DNA of 64,000 nucleotides from Lancefieldella parvula_C (GCF_000758945.1 NZ_JRND01000019.1:18244-82243), one strand, 5' to 3'; shown: positions 24,376 through 34,218, counted from the stretch's first letter. Notes: generated by a model from the letters alone, not told the origin. Translations and numbers: made by a program.

Positions 24376-26259
24376 CTATGACCTCACGCGAGAAACCAGT
24401 GAACGAAGCATGGCGGACTCTGGTGATTTAAAGAGGATTGCCAAGCCATAGGTAACCAAAACAGCTGGAATACCTGCAAAGATGCAGTACAGCACGCCAT
24501 AGAGCGCTCGGCCGTCTGGTACGCCAATAACGGCGCGCAGGCCCACCATGATAAGAAGTGCTGCAGCCGATCCTGCCAGGCCAAAAAGAATTGAACGAAC
24601 AAATGCAAACACCATGGACTTAAGTCCAATCTGACCAAGGTGCTTACGCAGGCTGATCAACATAATGGTATCGATAACCACATAGAAGATGGCTGAAGTA
24701 GCTGCTACAAACATCATGCCAAAGTGAGAAGTACCCACCAGCAGCACTAAAACCTGCACGACAGAGCCAAGCGTTGCAGAAACAGCGTAGAGCGTCATAC
24801 GACGCATAGCAGAGCAGACTTTTTGCAGGTACATGCCAATGCCATACAAAGGCAAAGCAAGCGACTGGCCAATCAAGAATTGCTGGGTTAACAGCAGTTG
24901 GTCTTCAGTGAACTTGCTTGCTCCAATAATAGAAACAAGAGGCATCGAGAAGATCATCAAGTACATCATGAACGGCACGGTAAAGAAAAGAATCTGGTTG
25001 ATACCGTGCTTGAAGTCCTTCTTGAACTGGTCCATATTCTCTTTTGCCCAGCTATCGGACAGCTCGGTAAAGAGGGCTGTGGTAATAGGCACCGTCAAAA
25101 TGGAATATGGCAGCGTGTACCAAAGACGAGCGTACGCCGCAACGGAAGCGCCCGATGCAGAAACACTGAGCTGCGAGCTTGTCTGCACCGACATAGTTAC
25201 AAACGTGGCAACCACAACAATCAGAGCAGGCGCGCCAATCTTGAGCGTCTCTTTAAGTGCGGGGTCTTTGAGGTTAATTCTCCACGAGAGCTTAATCCCC
25301 TTGCGCTTAAGTGACGGTACCTGAATCAGAACCTGAATCAAAACGCCCAGAGGATTTCCCAGCGCAAGAATAAGAAGACCCAGCTCAGGATTAGTGTTGA
25401 CCAAGAAAGCATACGCAAAGAACGATGCCGTAGTCACAAAGTTATTAAAAATAGGAGCCGCAGCTGGCCAGAGGTAGTCTCGCTCTGCATTCAAAACACC
25501 AGAGAAAATGGTGGAGAAGCAATACAGCATAACCTCGATGACAAAGAACCTAAAGAAGTACACTGCCAGCGTTGGATCAAAATCAGCACCTGCCGAGAAG
25601 GACTGTGTATACACCACTTCTGCGGCAAAGAAGAAGCCTAGAACCGCAACAAGTCCAGTTGCGACAACAACAATGGAAAGCAAGTTAGAGGTATAGGCAT
25701 TTGCCTCATCCTGCCCAACCTTCTTCTTAATAGAAAGATATACCGGCAAAAAAGCCGTGGTGAGCATTCCCGCACCAACAAGCTCATAGAGCTGGTCAGG
25801 AAGGGTATTTGCAATGGAGTAGCAACTAGCAAGAACGGTAGCACCCATAGCAAATGCCTGAGCCCAGGTTCTTAAAAAGCCCGTAATACGACTAATCAGA
25901 ACAAGTACGCTCATCATAGAGGTAGAACGGCTTAAGTCTTTTTGCTTAGAAGCATCCTCTTCATCAGAAGAAGCCTCTTCACTATAAGAATTACCTGCGT
26001 CGAAGTTGCCGTCTGACACAGAGCTGTTATCTGCCTCAGAGTTATCCTCTTCAGCAGCGGCCTCTTCGAGTTTCTGACTTACAATCTGCTCAAAGGCTTC
26101 ATCCTCAATTGGTTGATGAAACGTCTCTGGAACAACAATGTTGTCCACTACAGGAGGCTCATCAAAGGTCTGATCAAGAGCCTTGCTCAGAGTTTCTTCA
26201 GATAAGGTTCCATCAGAAGACTCTGCTGAAAGTCGCATATGTTTGGGCTGATATGCCAC
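24376..26259 (-). CDS. murJ: MurJ/MviN lipid II flippase with acidic N-terminal extension
   Basis: A 627-residue polytopic membrane protein of the MVF family, which moves lipid II across the membrane for peptidoglycan synthesis. Membrane segments begin near residue 115 after a long acidic, Ser/Glu-rich cytoplasmic extension (residues about 12-105). The core shows TGFLRTWAQAFAMGA, the MurJ N-terminal signature region. GTG at 26259 is used as the start because GAGGTG precedes it; an ATG seven codons later lacks a ribosome site. It overlaps the ybaK stop by one base and is followed by uvrC after one base, an unusual place for a wall gene. Confidence 0.9.
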   Translation of the reverse strand: MAYQPKHMRLSAESSDGTLSEETLSKALDQTFDEPPVVDNIVVPETFHQPIEDEAFEQIVSQKLEEAAAEEDNSEADNSSVSDGNFDAGNSYSEEASSDEEDASKQKDLSRSTSMMSVLVLISRITGFLRTWAQAFAMGATVLASCYSIANTLPDQLYELVGAGMLTTAFLPVYLSIKKKVGQDEANAYTSNLLSIVVVATGLVAVLGFFFAAEVVYTQSFSAGADFDPTLAVYFFRFFVIEVMLYCFSTIFSGVLNAERDYLWPAAAPIFNNFVTTASFFAYAFLVNTNPELGLLILALGNPLGVLIQVLIQVPSLKRKGIKLSWRINLKDPALKETLKIGAPALIVVVATFVTMSVQTSSQLSVSASGASVAAYARLWYTLPYSILTVPITTALFTELSDSWAKENMDQFKKDFKHGINQILFFTVPFMMYLMIFSMPLVSIIGASKFTEDQLLLTQQFLIGQSLALPLYGIGMYLQKVCSAMRRMTLYAVSATLGSVVQVLVLLVGTSHFGMMFVAATSAIFYVVIDTIMLISLRKHLGQIGLKSMVFAFVRSILFGLAGSAAALLIMVGLRAVIGVPDGRALYGVLYCIFAGIPAVLVTYGLAILFKSPESAMLRSLVSRVRS

Positions 26260-26768
26260 TAGTGCACCTCGCGAACAATATCTGCAAACGTAGCCGATAC
26301 AAATGAAGCCAAATCTTCTGGAGAAAGCGTTAAACTGAGTCCGCGTTTTCCACCAGAGATATGGATGAGCTCAAAAAGCTGAGCAGTCTCGTCAATTATA
26401 GTGGGAAACTGCTTTTTCATACCAACGGGAGTGCAGCCACCACGAACATAACCTGTTAAACCCTCAAGCTCTTTAACAGGCAGCATGGAAAGGTTCTTTT
26501 GGCCGGACGCAGCTGCTGCTTTCTTAAGATCAAGCTCTTGATCTACAGGAATACAACACACCACATGCTCACCACTTGAAGACACGCAGACAAGTGTTTT
26601 GAACGCAGCGTCTGGATCTTCTCCAAGCATCTCTGCAATATGAGTTCCCAACTCACCAGAAGGAACGTCTTCATCCACCTCGTAAGATTGGAACTCGTAA
26701 GCAATGCCGGCAGCATCAAGCTCCCTCATTGCATTTGTCTTTTGAACCTTTGCCGTTTTTCTCGCCAT
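26259..26768 (-). CDS. ybaK: YbaK/EbsC-type Cys-tRNA(Pro) deacylase
   Basis: A 169-residue single-domain editing protein that hydrolyses Cys-tRNA(Pro) made by prolyl-tRNA synthetase. Visible are FKTLVC, the substrate-pocket region LDLKKAAAASGQKNLSML and the hallmark GYVRGGCTPVGMKK plus ISGGKRGLSLTLSPEDL. ATG at 26768 is preferred; an in-frame GTG at 26777 would overlap uvrA by 8 nt. It sits between uvrA and murJ in a tightly packed operon. Confidence 0.93.
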   Translation of the reverse strand: MARKTAKVQKTNAMRELDAAGIAYEFQSYEVDEDVPSGELGTHIAEMLGEDPDAAFKTLVCVSSSGEHVVCCIPVDQELDLKKAAAASGQKNLSMLPVKELEGLTGYVRGGCTPVGMKKQFPTIIDETAQLFELIHISGGKRGLSLTLSPEDLASFVSATFADIVREVH

Positions 26769-26769
26769 G

Positions 26770-29664
26770 TTATGCACGCTTCTTCTGAGCTTTTTTCTCT
26801 GCAGCTAGACGTGCGTTATCGCGGTCAAGAATCTCTTTAAGGAACTTGCCTGTGTGGCTTTCTGGTGTTGCCGCAACCTTTTCTGGTGTACCAGAAACAA
26901 CTACGGTTCCACCGCCATCGCCACCCTCTGGGCCCATGTCAATAATACGGTCAGCCATCTTGATGACATCCAAGTTGTGCTCAATGACAAGAACGGTGTT
27001 ACCCGCGTCAACAAGACGCTCAAGCACAACAATAAGCTGTCTGACATCCTCAAAATGAAGACCAGTTGTTGGCTCATCCAGAATATAAAGAGTTTTACCA
27101 GTCTGCTGACGGTGAAGCTCTTTTGCAAGCTTGACGCGCTGTGCCTCGCCGCCAGAAAGCGTGGTTGCTGGCTGACCAAGATGAATGTAGCCAAGACCTA
27201 CATCGTGGAGAGTCTGCAACTTGTTCTTAATGCGAGGAATGTTTGCAAAGAACGCAAGAGCCTCATGAACCGTCATGTCAAGCACGTCAGAGACGGACTT
27301 GCCGTGGTAGAGAATCTCTAGCGTCTCGCGGTTATAACGCTTACCATGGCAGACCTCGCAAGGGACATAGACGTCAGGCAAGAAGTTCATCTCAATCTTG
27401 ATCTGGCCGTCGCCCTTACAAGCCTCGCAGCGACCTCCTTGGACGTTAAACGAGAAACGCCCAGCTGAGTAGCCACGTGCGCGAGACTCTGGAACGGAGG
27501 CATACAGTGCACGCAGGTCATCCCAAAGGCCAATATAGGTTGCTGGGTTAGAACGAGGTGTTCTACCAATAGGGCTTTGGTCAATATCAATGACCTTATC
27601 GATAAGATCAACGCCCTCGAGCTTTTTATACTCTCCCACCACACGCTTTGAGTGCTGAACTGCATTGGTAAGTGCAGGTGCAAGGGTATCGGTAACCAAA
27701 GAAGACTTACCAGAACCAGAAACGCCTGTGACTACCGTCAACGTGCCCAGCTCAATAGCGGCGGAAACATTCTTAAGGTTGTTAGCGCTCGCTCCCGTAA
27801 TCTTGATCTTTCCGCGGCCAGGCTTACGGCGAGTCTCTGGAAGTCTAATCTGCTTCTTTCCTGTAAGGTACGCCCCTGTGATGGAATCAGGGTTCTTAAT
27901 GATCTCTTCTGGAGTTCCTGCTGCAACAACATGACCACCAAGCTCACCCGCGCCTGGACCCATGTCAATGACGTAGTCAGCCGCACGAATAGTATCTTCA
28001 TCGTGCTCAACAACAAGTACGGTATTACCACGGTCTCTGAGCTGCTTAAGTGTCTCAATAAGACGGTTGTTGTCTCTTTGGTGAAGGCCAATAGAAGGCT
28101 CGTCCAGAATGTAAAGGACGCCCATAAGACCAGCACCAATTTGAGTTGCTAGGCGAATACGCTGGGCTTCTCCACCAGAAAGCGATGCTGCCGCACGAGA
28201 AAGCGTGAGGTAGTCCAAGCCAACGTTTACCAAGAATTGCAGCCTTGCCACAATTTCTTTGACAATAGGACCTGCAATAACCTTCTGACGGTCAGTAATA
28301 TTTAACTGCTTAAAGAACTCCAGTGACTCCTTACAGGAGAGTTCGCAAACCTCCCAGATGTTCTTCTCGCCAACGGTAACAGAAAGAATTTCTGGCTTTA
28401 AGCGAGCTCCGTGGCAGGTTGTACAAGGCATCTCGCGAATGTATTTCTCAAGATGCGTCTTCATATTTTCCGACGTGGTCTCTTGGTACTTGTCAAAAAG
28501 AATCTTTCTGACGCCAGAGAACGTGGTAAACCAATGTGTATTGCGACCATCGCGCGTCTTGTAGTCAACGCGAATCTTAGTAGAACCAAGGCCGCCGAGA
28601 AGGGCGTCTTGCACCTTCTTGGGCAGCTTGTTCCAAGGTGTTGTATCAGATACGTCAAAATGCTTGCAGACTGCAGACAAAATCTGAGGATAGTAATTGG
28701 AGTGGCCAAAGAGGCTTCCAAAAACGCCCTCTGATACGGACAGTTTTGGATCAGCAATGAGTGCCGCCGCATCAATAATTTTGCGAGTTCCTAGGCCATC
28801 ACAGTCAGGACAGGCGCCGTAAGGAGCGTTGAAGGAGAAATCGCGAGGCTGCAGGTCATCCATAGAGTGACCGTGAATAGGACAAGCAAGCGCCAGCGAA
28901 TACTGCAAGAGCTCTTCTGGCATAGTCTCTGGATTGGATTTATCAGCCAGGAGCAATACGCCTACCTTGCCCTGGGCAAGCTTAGTTGCCTGCTCAACGC
29001 CTTCAACAATGCGACCCAAAGAATCCGGACGGATGACAATACGGTCAACAACCACTTCAATATCATGCTTGAGTGTTTTGCCCAGCGTGATTTCTTCATC
29101 AAGTTCACGTACAACGCCGTCAACACGAACGCGAGAAAATCCTTCTTTGCGCAGGTCCTCAAAAAGTTTGACATACTCACCCTTGCGGCCCAAAACAACA
29201 GGAGCCAGAACATAGGCTCTGCGCCCCTGACCAGCCTCAAGGATTTTATCGGCAACCTGATCTGTTGTCTGACGCTCAATAACGCGGCCGCACTCAGGGC
29301 AGTGAGGAGTACCCATACGAGCATACAAAAGGCGCAGATAATCATAGATTTCTGTAACAGTACCTACGGTTGAGCGAGGATTTCTAGAAGTTGTCTTCTG
29401 GTCAATAGATACAGCCGGAGAAAGACCGTCAATAGAGTCTAGGTCTGGCTTATCCATCTGTCCCAGGAACTGACGGGCATAGCTGGACAAGGACTCAACG
29501 TAGCGGCGCTGTCCCTCTGCGTAAATTGTGTCAAAGGCAAGGCTGGACTTGCCCGAACCAGAAAGTCCCGTAATAACTACCAGCTGATCACGAGGGATAT
29601 CAATGTCAATATCTTGCAGGTTGTGCTCTCGTGCGCCACGGATAGCAATTTTGCTTGAAGCCAT
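26770..29664 (-). CDS. uvrA: UvrA, excinuclease ABC subunit A
   Basis: The damage-sensing ATPase of nucleotide excision repair, 964 residues. Two ABC modules are visible: Walker A GLSGSGKSSLAF with signature LSGGEAQRIRLATQ, and GVSGSGKSSLV with LSGGEAQRVKLAKEL. Three zinc-binding segments appear (CPECG; CPIHGH with CPDCDGLG; CEACKGDG with CEVCHGKR). Both Walker B motifs end DEP. It is the first gene of the operon uvrA-ybaK-murJ-uvrC-small ORF. No LexA-type box was found in the 150 nt upstream. Confidence 0.97.
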   Translation of the reverse strand: MASSKIAIRGAREHNLQDIDIDIPRDQLVVITGLSGSGKSSLAFDTIYAEGQRRYVESLSSYARQFLGQMDKPDLDSIDGLSPAVSIDQKTTSRNPRSTVGTVTEIYDYLRLLYARMGTPHCPECGRVIERQTTDQVADKILEAGQGRRAYVLAPVVLGRKGEYVKLFEDLRKEGFSRVRVDGVVRELDEEITLGKTLKHDIEVVVDRIVIRPDSLGRIVEGVEQATKLAQGKVGVLLLADKSNPETMPEELLQYSLALACPIHGHSMDDLQPRDFSFNAPYGACPDCDGLGTRKIIDAAALIADPKLSVSEGVFGSLFGHSNYYPQILSAVCKHFDVSDTTPWNKLPKKVQDALLGGLGSTKIRVDYKTRDGRNTHWFTTFSGVRKILFDKYQETTSENMKTHLEKYIREMPCTTCHGARLKPEILSVTVGEKNIWEVCELSCKESLEFFKQLNITDRQKVIAGPIVKEIVARLQFLVNVGLDYLTLSRAAASLSGGEAQRIRLATQIGAGLMGVLYILDEPSIGLHQRDNNRLIETLKQLRDRGNTVLVVEHDEDTIRAADYVIDMGPGAGELGGHVVAAGTPEEIIKNPDSITGAYLTGKKQIRLPETRRKPGRGKIKITGASANNLKNVSAAIELGTLTVVTGVSGSGKSSLVTDTLAPALTNAVQHSKRVVGEYKKLEGVDLIDKVIDIDQSPIGRTPRSNPATYIGLWDDLRALYASVPESRARGYSAGRFSFNVQGGRCEACKGDGQIKIEMNFLPDVYVPCEVCHGKRYNRETLEILYHGKSVSDVLDMTVHEALAFFANIPRIKNKLQTLHDVGLGYIHLGQPATTLSGGEAQRVKLAKELHRQQTGKTLYILDEPTTGLHFEDVRQLIVVLERLVDAGNTVLVIEHNLDVIKMADRIIDMGPEGGDGGGTVVVSGTPEKVAATPESHTGKFLKEILDRDNARLAAEKKAQKKRA

Positions 29665-29724
29665 AGTTCCTCACATAACCGGTTTGACGTGCACGTTTCT
29701 TTTGACGAGCCTACTGCCAAACAA

Positions 29725-29771
29725 TAGAAAACAACATCAGTACACAGATGTAATTTGTGCGTACTGATGTT
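29725..29771 (-). terminator. Terminator downstream of yhcH
   Basis: AACATCAGTAC (29733-29743) pairs with GTACTGATGTT (29761-29771), with further partial pairing in the loop. GTTTTCTATTGTTTG follows on the minus strand. It isolates yhcH from the uvrA operon. Confidence 0.85.
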
Positions 29772-29818
29772 CTAGTATACCCAAGATAGTGCTGCCAAAA
29801 CACGGCAAGCGCCCTTCC

Positions 29819-30280
29819 CTATTTAATACGAACCTTCATCACAGCTTTTTTGAGCTTTGAGCCAGATTTCTCCAGCGTGCAGCCTGGTTTGTGGGCATCT
29901 GATGGAGGTGTCACCAGAAGATCACCTGCATGCAGGGTGACCCATGTCTCTTCCCCAGGATTGGTATAAGCGCCAAAATCAGCGTCAGCATTGAAATCAC
30001 CCTTAAGAACACACTGCTCAAGAGGGGCAACAGCAATGCTTTCGGTGCCAGAAATAACTACGTGAATATCGGCGTAAATCTTATGAGCCTCATAGTCCTT
30101 CTCGCCAGGCAAAGCTGACTCAAACTCCATGACGTTCACAAAAACGTTATCTCCGTCAATTTCTGTCTTGCCCAAAGGCAGCTCGTCCAAATTGTGGGTT
30201 GCCAAAAACTCCGCAGCACAAGCCATATATTTCTGACCAAAGTCATTCTCAGATAAGTTTTTAATTGACGAGAAAATCAT
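29819..30280 (-). CDS. YhcH/YjgK/YiaL family protein, NanQ type
   Basis: A 153-residue cupin-like protein. The family core is seen in YEAHKIYADIHVVISGTESI, with acidic and histidine residues that bind a divalent metal, and the C-terminal VTPPSDAHKPG. In E. coli YhcH (NanQ) speeds the opening or anomerisation of Neu5Ac; relatives act in other sugar pathways. The sialic acid locus lies 10 kb away on the same strand, so a NanQ role is reasonable but inferred. It is monocistronic: GGAGG start, own terminator, divergent mrp upstream. Confidence 0.88.
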   Translation of the reverse strand: MIFSSIKNLSENDFGQKYMACAAEFLATHNLDELPLGKTEIDGDNVFVNVMEFESALPGEKDYEAHKIYADIHVVISGTESIAVAPLEQCVLKGDFNADADFGAYTNPGEETWVTLHAGDLLVTPPSDAHKPGCTLEKSGSKLKKAVMKVRIK

Positions 30281-30398
30281 GTGAACCTCCTACGTTCAGC
30301 TAAAGTACGCCGAAAAGATTATAGCTATCTCGTTTGCCATAAAGTTCTATGGGTAGAATTAAATAGTTACTGCATACAACTGCTACATAAGGAGAGAC
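30281..30398. promoter_or_regulatory. Divergent promoter region, yhcH and mrp
   Basis: A short AT-rich spacer between divergent genes must contain both promoters. TTGCCA and several AT-rich hexamers are visible, but no pair has ideal spacing. AAGGAG before the mrp ATG is clear. Confidence 0.4.
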
Positions 30399-31247
30399 AT
30401 GGCAGACGTAGATATTGATCGTGAGGCGCTTCGTAAAGAGATTGACGCTGCCCTTCACGGCAAAAAGAAAGAGCCACAGCCACCAGCGGGTTTTGAACTT
30501 AATCAGCACTCAAGCGTGAAGCACGTTATTGGCGTTGTTTCTGGTAAGGGTGGCGTTGGCAAGTCTTTTGTCACCGGCATTCTTGCAACTAACCTTGCTC
30601 GCGCAGGTAAGCGCGTTGGTATTCTTGACGGTGATATTACCGGTCCTTCAATTCCTCGTATGTTTGGCATCTCTGACGAGCGCTCTTACGGCGTTGAAGA
30701 GCAGCTTATTCCAATTGAGGATGCAAACGGCATCAAGATTATGAGTGCCAACCTGGTGCTTCAGAACGAGACCGACCCTGTTCTCTGGAGAGGCCCCGTT
30801 GTTGCTGGTGCTATCCAGCAGTTCTACAGCCAGTGCAACTGGGGTGACTTGGATTATCTTCTGATTGATATGCCTCCAGGAACAGGCGATGTTGCGCTAA
30901 CGGTATTCCAGTCCCTTCCTGTTGAAGGTGTTGTGATTGTTTCTTCTCCACAAGATCTTGTTCAGATGGTTGTGGGCAAGGCAGTTCGCATGGCAGAAAT
31001 GATGCATGTACCTGTACTTGGTTTGATTGAGAACATGGCATATATCACCTGCCCTCACTGCGATGAGCGCATTGAGCCTTACGGTCCATCAAAGCTTGCT
31101 GAGACCGCAGCGGCATTTAACCTCAAGCCTTTAGGACAGCTTCCTATGGATGCAATCTTTGCGCAGATTGCCGATAAGGGAACCTTTAGCACCGAGCTTC
31201 CAGAAGGCCTTGTTCCTGACGCTACACAAAGCGTTCTTGATCTGTAA
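30399..31247 (+). CDS. Mrp/NBP35-family Fe-S cluster carrier ATPase
   Basis: A 282-residue P-loop ATPase with the deviant Walker A GKGGVGKSFVTG (from about residue 50), VGILDGDITGPSIPRMFG, DMPPGTGD and the CPHC motif (about residue 225) that binds a bridging Fe-S cluster between subunits. Such proteins (ApbC/Mrp) deliver Fe-S clusters to apo-proteins. An N-terminal DUF59 domain seen in some relatives is missing. It starts a plus-strand operon with two flavoproteins. Confidence 0.92.
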   Translation: MADVDIDREALRKEIDAALHGKKKEPQPPAGFELNQHSSVKHVIGVVSGKGGVGKSFVTGILATNLARAGKRVGILDGDITGPSIPRMFGISDERSYGVEEQLIPIEDANGIKIMSANLVLQNETDPVLWRGPVVAGAIQQFYSQCNWGDLDYLLIDMPPGTGDVALTVFQSLPVEGVVIVSSPQDLVQMVVGKAVRMAEMMHVPVLGLIENMAYITCPHCDERIEPYGPSKLAETAAAFNLKPLGQLPMDAIFAQIADKGTFSTELPEGLVPDATQSVLDL

Positions 31248-31292
31248 GCCCTAGAAGCTGGTACTTACACAACACAAAAGGTAATTCTTACT

Positions 31293-32546
31293 ATGGCTCA
31301 AACAACGCGCATTAAAGAACGACAAGCAGCACAAGCTCTGCGCATCAAGCAAGCTCAGGCATTCATGGTGCCAGACAACATTGATGTAGCAATTCTAGGT
31401 GGCGGCGCAGCAGGTCTCTGCGCTGCCACCACTGCTGCCGAAGCTCTTGGCGAAGGTAAACGCGTTGTCGTCTTTGAAAAAGCACTGGAAAGCGGCAGAA
31501 CCATCCTGGCAACAGGCGGAGGACGCTGCAACTTTACCAATACTGATTTGAGCTTTGAGAATTTCTCTCATCCAGAGTTTGTCCAGGCTGTTTGCAAAGA
31601 TAAGGACACCTTCCTTGCAGACATTCTCTCTTTCTTTAGGTCCAGCGGTCTTGCTTGGGCTACAGAAGACGAAGGCAGAATGTACCCTCTTACCAGGCAA
31701 GCAAGCTCCATCCAATCACTGCTGCTCAAGCGAGCTCAAAAAGCTGGCGTGCAATTTGCCCTAGGACGAGAAGTCACTTCGGTAAAACCCCAGCACAATG
31801 GCTTCACCATTGCCTTTCAAGAATGCTTTGCTGGCGAGAAAACCTACAAGGTCCACGCATCAACAGTAATCCTAGCTACTGGCGGGCTCACAACCACAAA
31901 TCTTGCAGAGAGCCTTGACTTGCAGACCACCTCACTGCGACCGGGACTTTGTGCACTCACCTGCAAGCCCGAGCCCCCAACAAGCCTTGATGGAAAGCGC
32001 GTTCGAGCACACGCAGCTCTTTTAAGAGACGGAGCTGTGCTCAAACAGGAATCTGGTGAGCTTCTTTTTAGGTCATTTGGACTCTCGGGCATCATGATTT
32101 TCAACTTGTCTCGCACAGCCTTGCCTGGCGACGTATTTGAGATTGATCTTCTCCCTCAGCTTACGGAAGAGGAAGTTGCAGCAGCTGTAGAAGCTCACAC
32201 CACCGACGGTCTTCTCGACCCACAGATTGTTGCCTACCTGGGCGCCAATGACTCAGTTGAAGTCACTGTTGCCAAGGCTCACAAAATGGCCTTTACCGTT
32301 ACGGGTACGTCTTCCAAAGTTGTCCCTCAGGTCTGTATTGGTGGAATTTCCATCAATCAAGTAGACTCAATCACTCTTGAAGCGCATGACATTCCTGGTC
32401 TGTTTATTGCAGGAGAAGCCCTTGATATTGATGCTCAATGTGGAGGATTTAACCTCTCGTGGGCGTGGAAGAGCGGTATGGTTGCCGGTCTGGCTGCCGC
32501 TAAAAGCGCTGGTCAGAAAAATGCACCTTTGAAAAAGGACAACTAA
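31293..32546 (+). CDS. HI0933/YhiN-family flavoprotein
   Basis: A 417-residue FAD-binding oxidoreductase. An N-terminal helical lead of about 28 residues precedes the dinucleotide fold DVAILGGGAAGLCAATTAAE. The family motif ATGGGRCNFTN follows, then STVILATGG and the C-terminal FAD segment GLFIAGEALDIDAQCGGFN. The reaction is not settled for most members; some (BaiN-like) reduce enones. It is 45 nt after mrp and one base before the next flavoprotein, so the three are likely co-expressed. Confidence 0.88.
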   Translation: MAQTTRIKERQAAQALRIKQAQAFMVPDNIDVAILGGGAAGLCAATTAAEALGEGKRVVVFEKALESGRTILATGGGRCNFTNTDLSFENFSHPEFVQAVCKDKDTFLADILSFFRSSGLAWATEDEGRMYPLTRQASSIQSLLLKRAQKAGVQFALGREVTSVKPQHNGFTIAFQECFAGEKTYKVHASTVILATGGLTTTNLAESLDLQTTSLRPGLCALTCKPEPPTSLDGKRVRAHAALLRDGAVLKQESGELLFRSFGLSGIMIFNLSRTALPGDVFEIDLLPQLTEEEVAAAVEAHTTDGLLDPQIVAYLGANDSVEVTVAKAHKMAFTVTGTSSKVVPQVCIGGISINQVDSITLEAHDIPGLFIAGEALDIDAQCGGFNLSWAWKSGMVAGLAAAKSAGQKNAPLKKDN

Positions 32547-32547
32547 C

Positions 32548-34218
32548 ATGCTAGAAGTATCAAACATTAAAGTTCATGTTGCTCCTCTTCGTAAGCATCC
32601 TGCTAAAGAATCAAAGGTGGGGTTTGACGCGCTGCTTCACGCTCTCCGAGTCTCTGCGGATGAGGTTACCTCATATGAGCTGCATAAACGCTCAATTGAT
32701 GCACGTAAAAGAAACGATATTGTTCTTATCCTCACCTACCACGTAAACCTTAAAGGTGGGTCTGCAGCGGAACAAAAACTCCTTAACAAAATTCAAGGCA
32801 AACCTGCGGCAAAGCACATTAAGCTTGCTGAGCCAAATACTTTTACGCTTCCCAAAGTGAAGCAACCTGCTCCTTCAGAGAATCGTCCCGTTGTTGTAGG
32901 AGCGGGATGTGCGGGCTTGTTCTGTGCGCTTACGCTTGCCAAAGCTGGCCTCAATCCCCTGCTTATTGAGCGCGGAGATGATGCAGCACGAAGAACTGCA
33001 GCTGTAGAGCATCATAACCAAACGGGTCAGCTCGATATTGAGAGCAACATCCAATTTGGTCTTGGTGGTGCTGGTACATTCTCTGACGGCAAGCTCAACA
33101 CGGGTACCAAAAGTGCTTCTCACCGCTTTATTCTTGAGACTTTTGTTAAAGCAGCCGCACAGAAAAATATTTTGTGGGACGCAAAACCCCACGTAGGAAG
33201 CGATGTTCTTCCCACCGTTGTGACCAACATTGTCACAATGATTGAAGAGGCGGGTGGAACCATTGCATTTAGGACAAAACTCGCCTCCCTAGAGCGAGCC
33301 TCAGATGGCTCTCTTTCTGCAATTCAGGTTGAGAAGACCAATCCAGACGGCTCAACTCAAACTGAAACCATACAGACTCGCACAATGATTCTTGCGACTG
33401 GTCACTCAAGTAGAGACACGTATGTCATGCTCAAAGACAAAGGTATTTCTATGGAGAGAAAAACCTTTGCTATGGGTGTGCGAATTGAGCACCTTCAGTC
33501 TCAAATCAATAAATCACTCTATGGCCCTGAAGCAACCAATCCTGTACTAGGAGCGGCACCCTACAAGCTTTCTGTTCACCTTCCCTCTGGTAGAAGCGCC
33601 TTCTCGTTCTGTATGTGTCCTGGTGGCTATGTTGTTTCTGCAGCTAGCGAGAAGGGCGGCGTAGTCACAAACGGCATGAGCCTGTCTGACCGTGCGGGCA
33701 AAAATGCCAACTCCGGCCTGTTAGCTAACGTCTATCCAGAAGATCTACCAGGAGACGACGTGCTTGCTGGCATTGAGCTGCAACGCTCTTGTGAGCAGGC
33801 GGCCTTTAAAGCAGGTGGAGGTGCCTATGTTGCTCCTGCTCAGCTAGTTGGTGACTTCCTACACAAGAAAGCTTCTACTGGACCTCGTTCGGTAAAACCA
33901 ACGTATCCGCGTGGTGTTACCTGGACCTCGCTTGAAGACTGTCTTCCACCCTACGTCTTACAAACCTTGCGAGAAGCCCTTCCGGTCATGGATAAAAAGC
34001 TTCATGGCTTTGCGCATCCCGATGCTGTGCTTACGGGCGTTGAAACACGGTCAAGCTCTCCTGTAAGAATTATCCGCGATGAAACAGGACAAAGCATTAA
34101 CACACCAGGAATATGGCCTGTAGGTGAAGGTGCTGGCTATGCGGGCGGCATTATGAGTGCTGCTGCAGATGGCATTAGAATGGCTGAGCTTGTAGTGGAG
34201 CACTACAACAACGCTTAG
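32548..34218 (+). CDS. FAD-dependent dehydrogenase, COG2509 type
   Basis: A 556-residue protein. Residues 1-85 form the small N-terminal domain with RSIDARKRNDI typical of this family; a FAD fold follows at VVVGAGCAGLFCALTLAKAG, then GLGGAGTFSDGKLNTG, ILATGHSSRDTY, SVHLPSGRSAFSFCMCPGG and the C-terminal PVGEGAGYAGGI. The physiological substrate is unknown. One base separates it from the preceding flavoprotein. Its end overlaps the end of convergent uvrB by 4 nt, with no terminator between. Confidence 0.88.
   Translation: MLEVSNIKVHVAPLRKHPAKESKVGFDALLHALRVSADEVTSYELHKRSIDARKRNDIVLILTYHVNLKGGSAAEQKLLNKIQGKPAAKHIKLAEPNTFTLPKVKQPAPSENRPVVVGAGCAGLFCALTLAKAGLNPLLIERGDDAARRTAAVEHHNQTGQLDIESNIQFGLGGAGTFSDGKLNTGTKSASHRFILETFVKAAAQKNILWDAKPHVGSDVLPTVVTNIVTMIEEAGGTIAFRTKLASLERASDGSLSAIQVEKTNPDGSTQTETIQTRTMILATGHSSRDTYVMLKDKGISMERKTFAMGVRIEHLQSQINKSLYGPEATNPVLGAAPYKLSVHLPSGRSAFSFCMCPGGYVVSAASEKGGVVTNGMSLSDRAGKNANSGLLANVYPEDLPGDDVLAGIELQRSCEQAAFKAGGGAYVAPAQLVGDFLHKKASTGPRSVKPTYPRGVTWTSLEDCLPPYVLQTLREALPVMDKKLHGFAHPDAVLTGVETRSSSPVRIIRDETGQSINTPGIWPVGEGAGYAGGIMSAAADGIRMAELVVEHYNNA

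Noticed and set aside
26772..26777. GTG start for ybaK overlapping uvrA
   Set aside because: It adds three residues outside the family and a normal ATG follows; kept only as an alternative.
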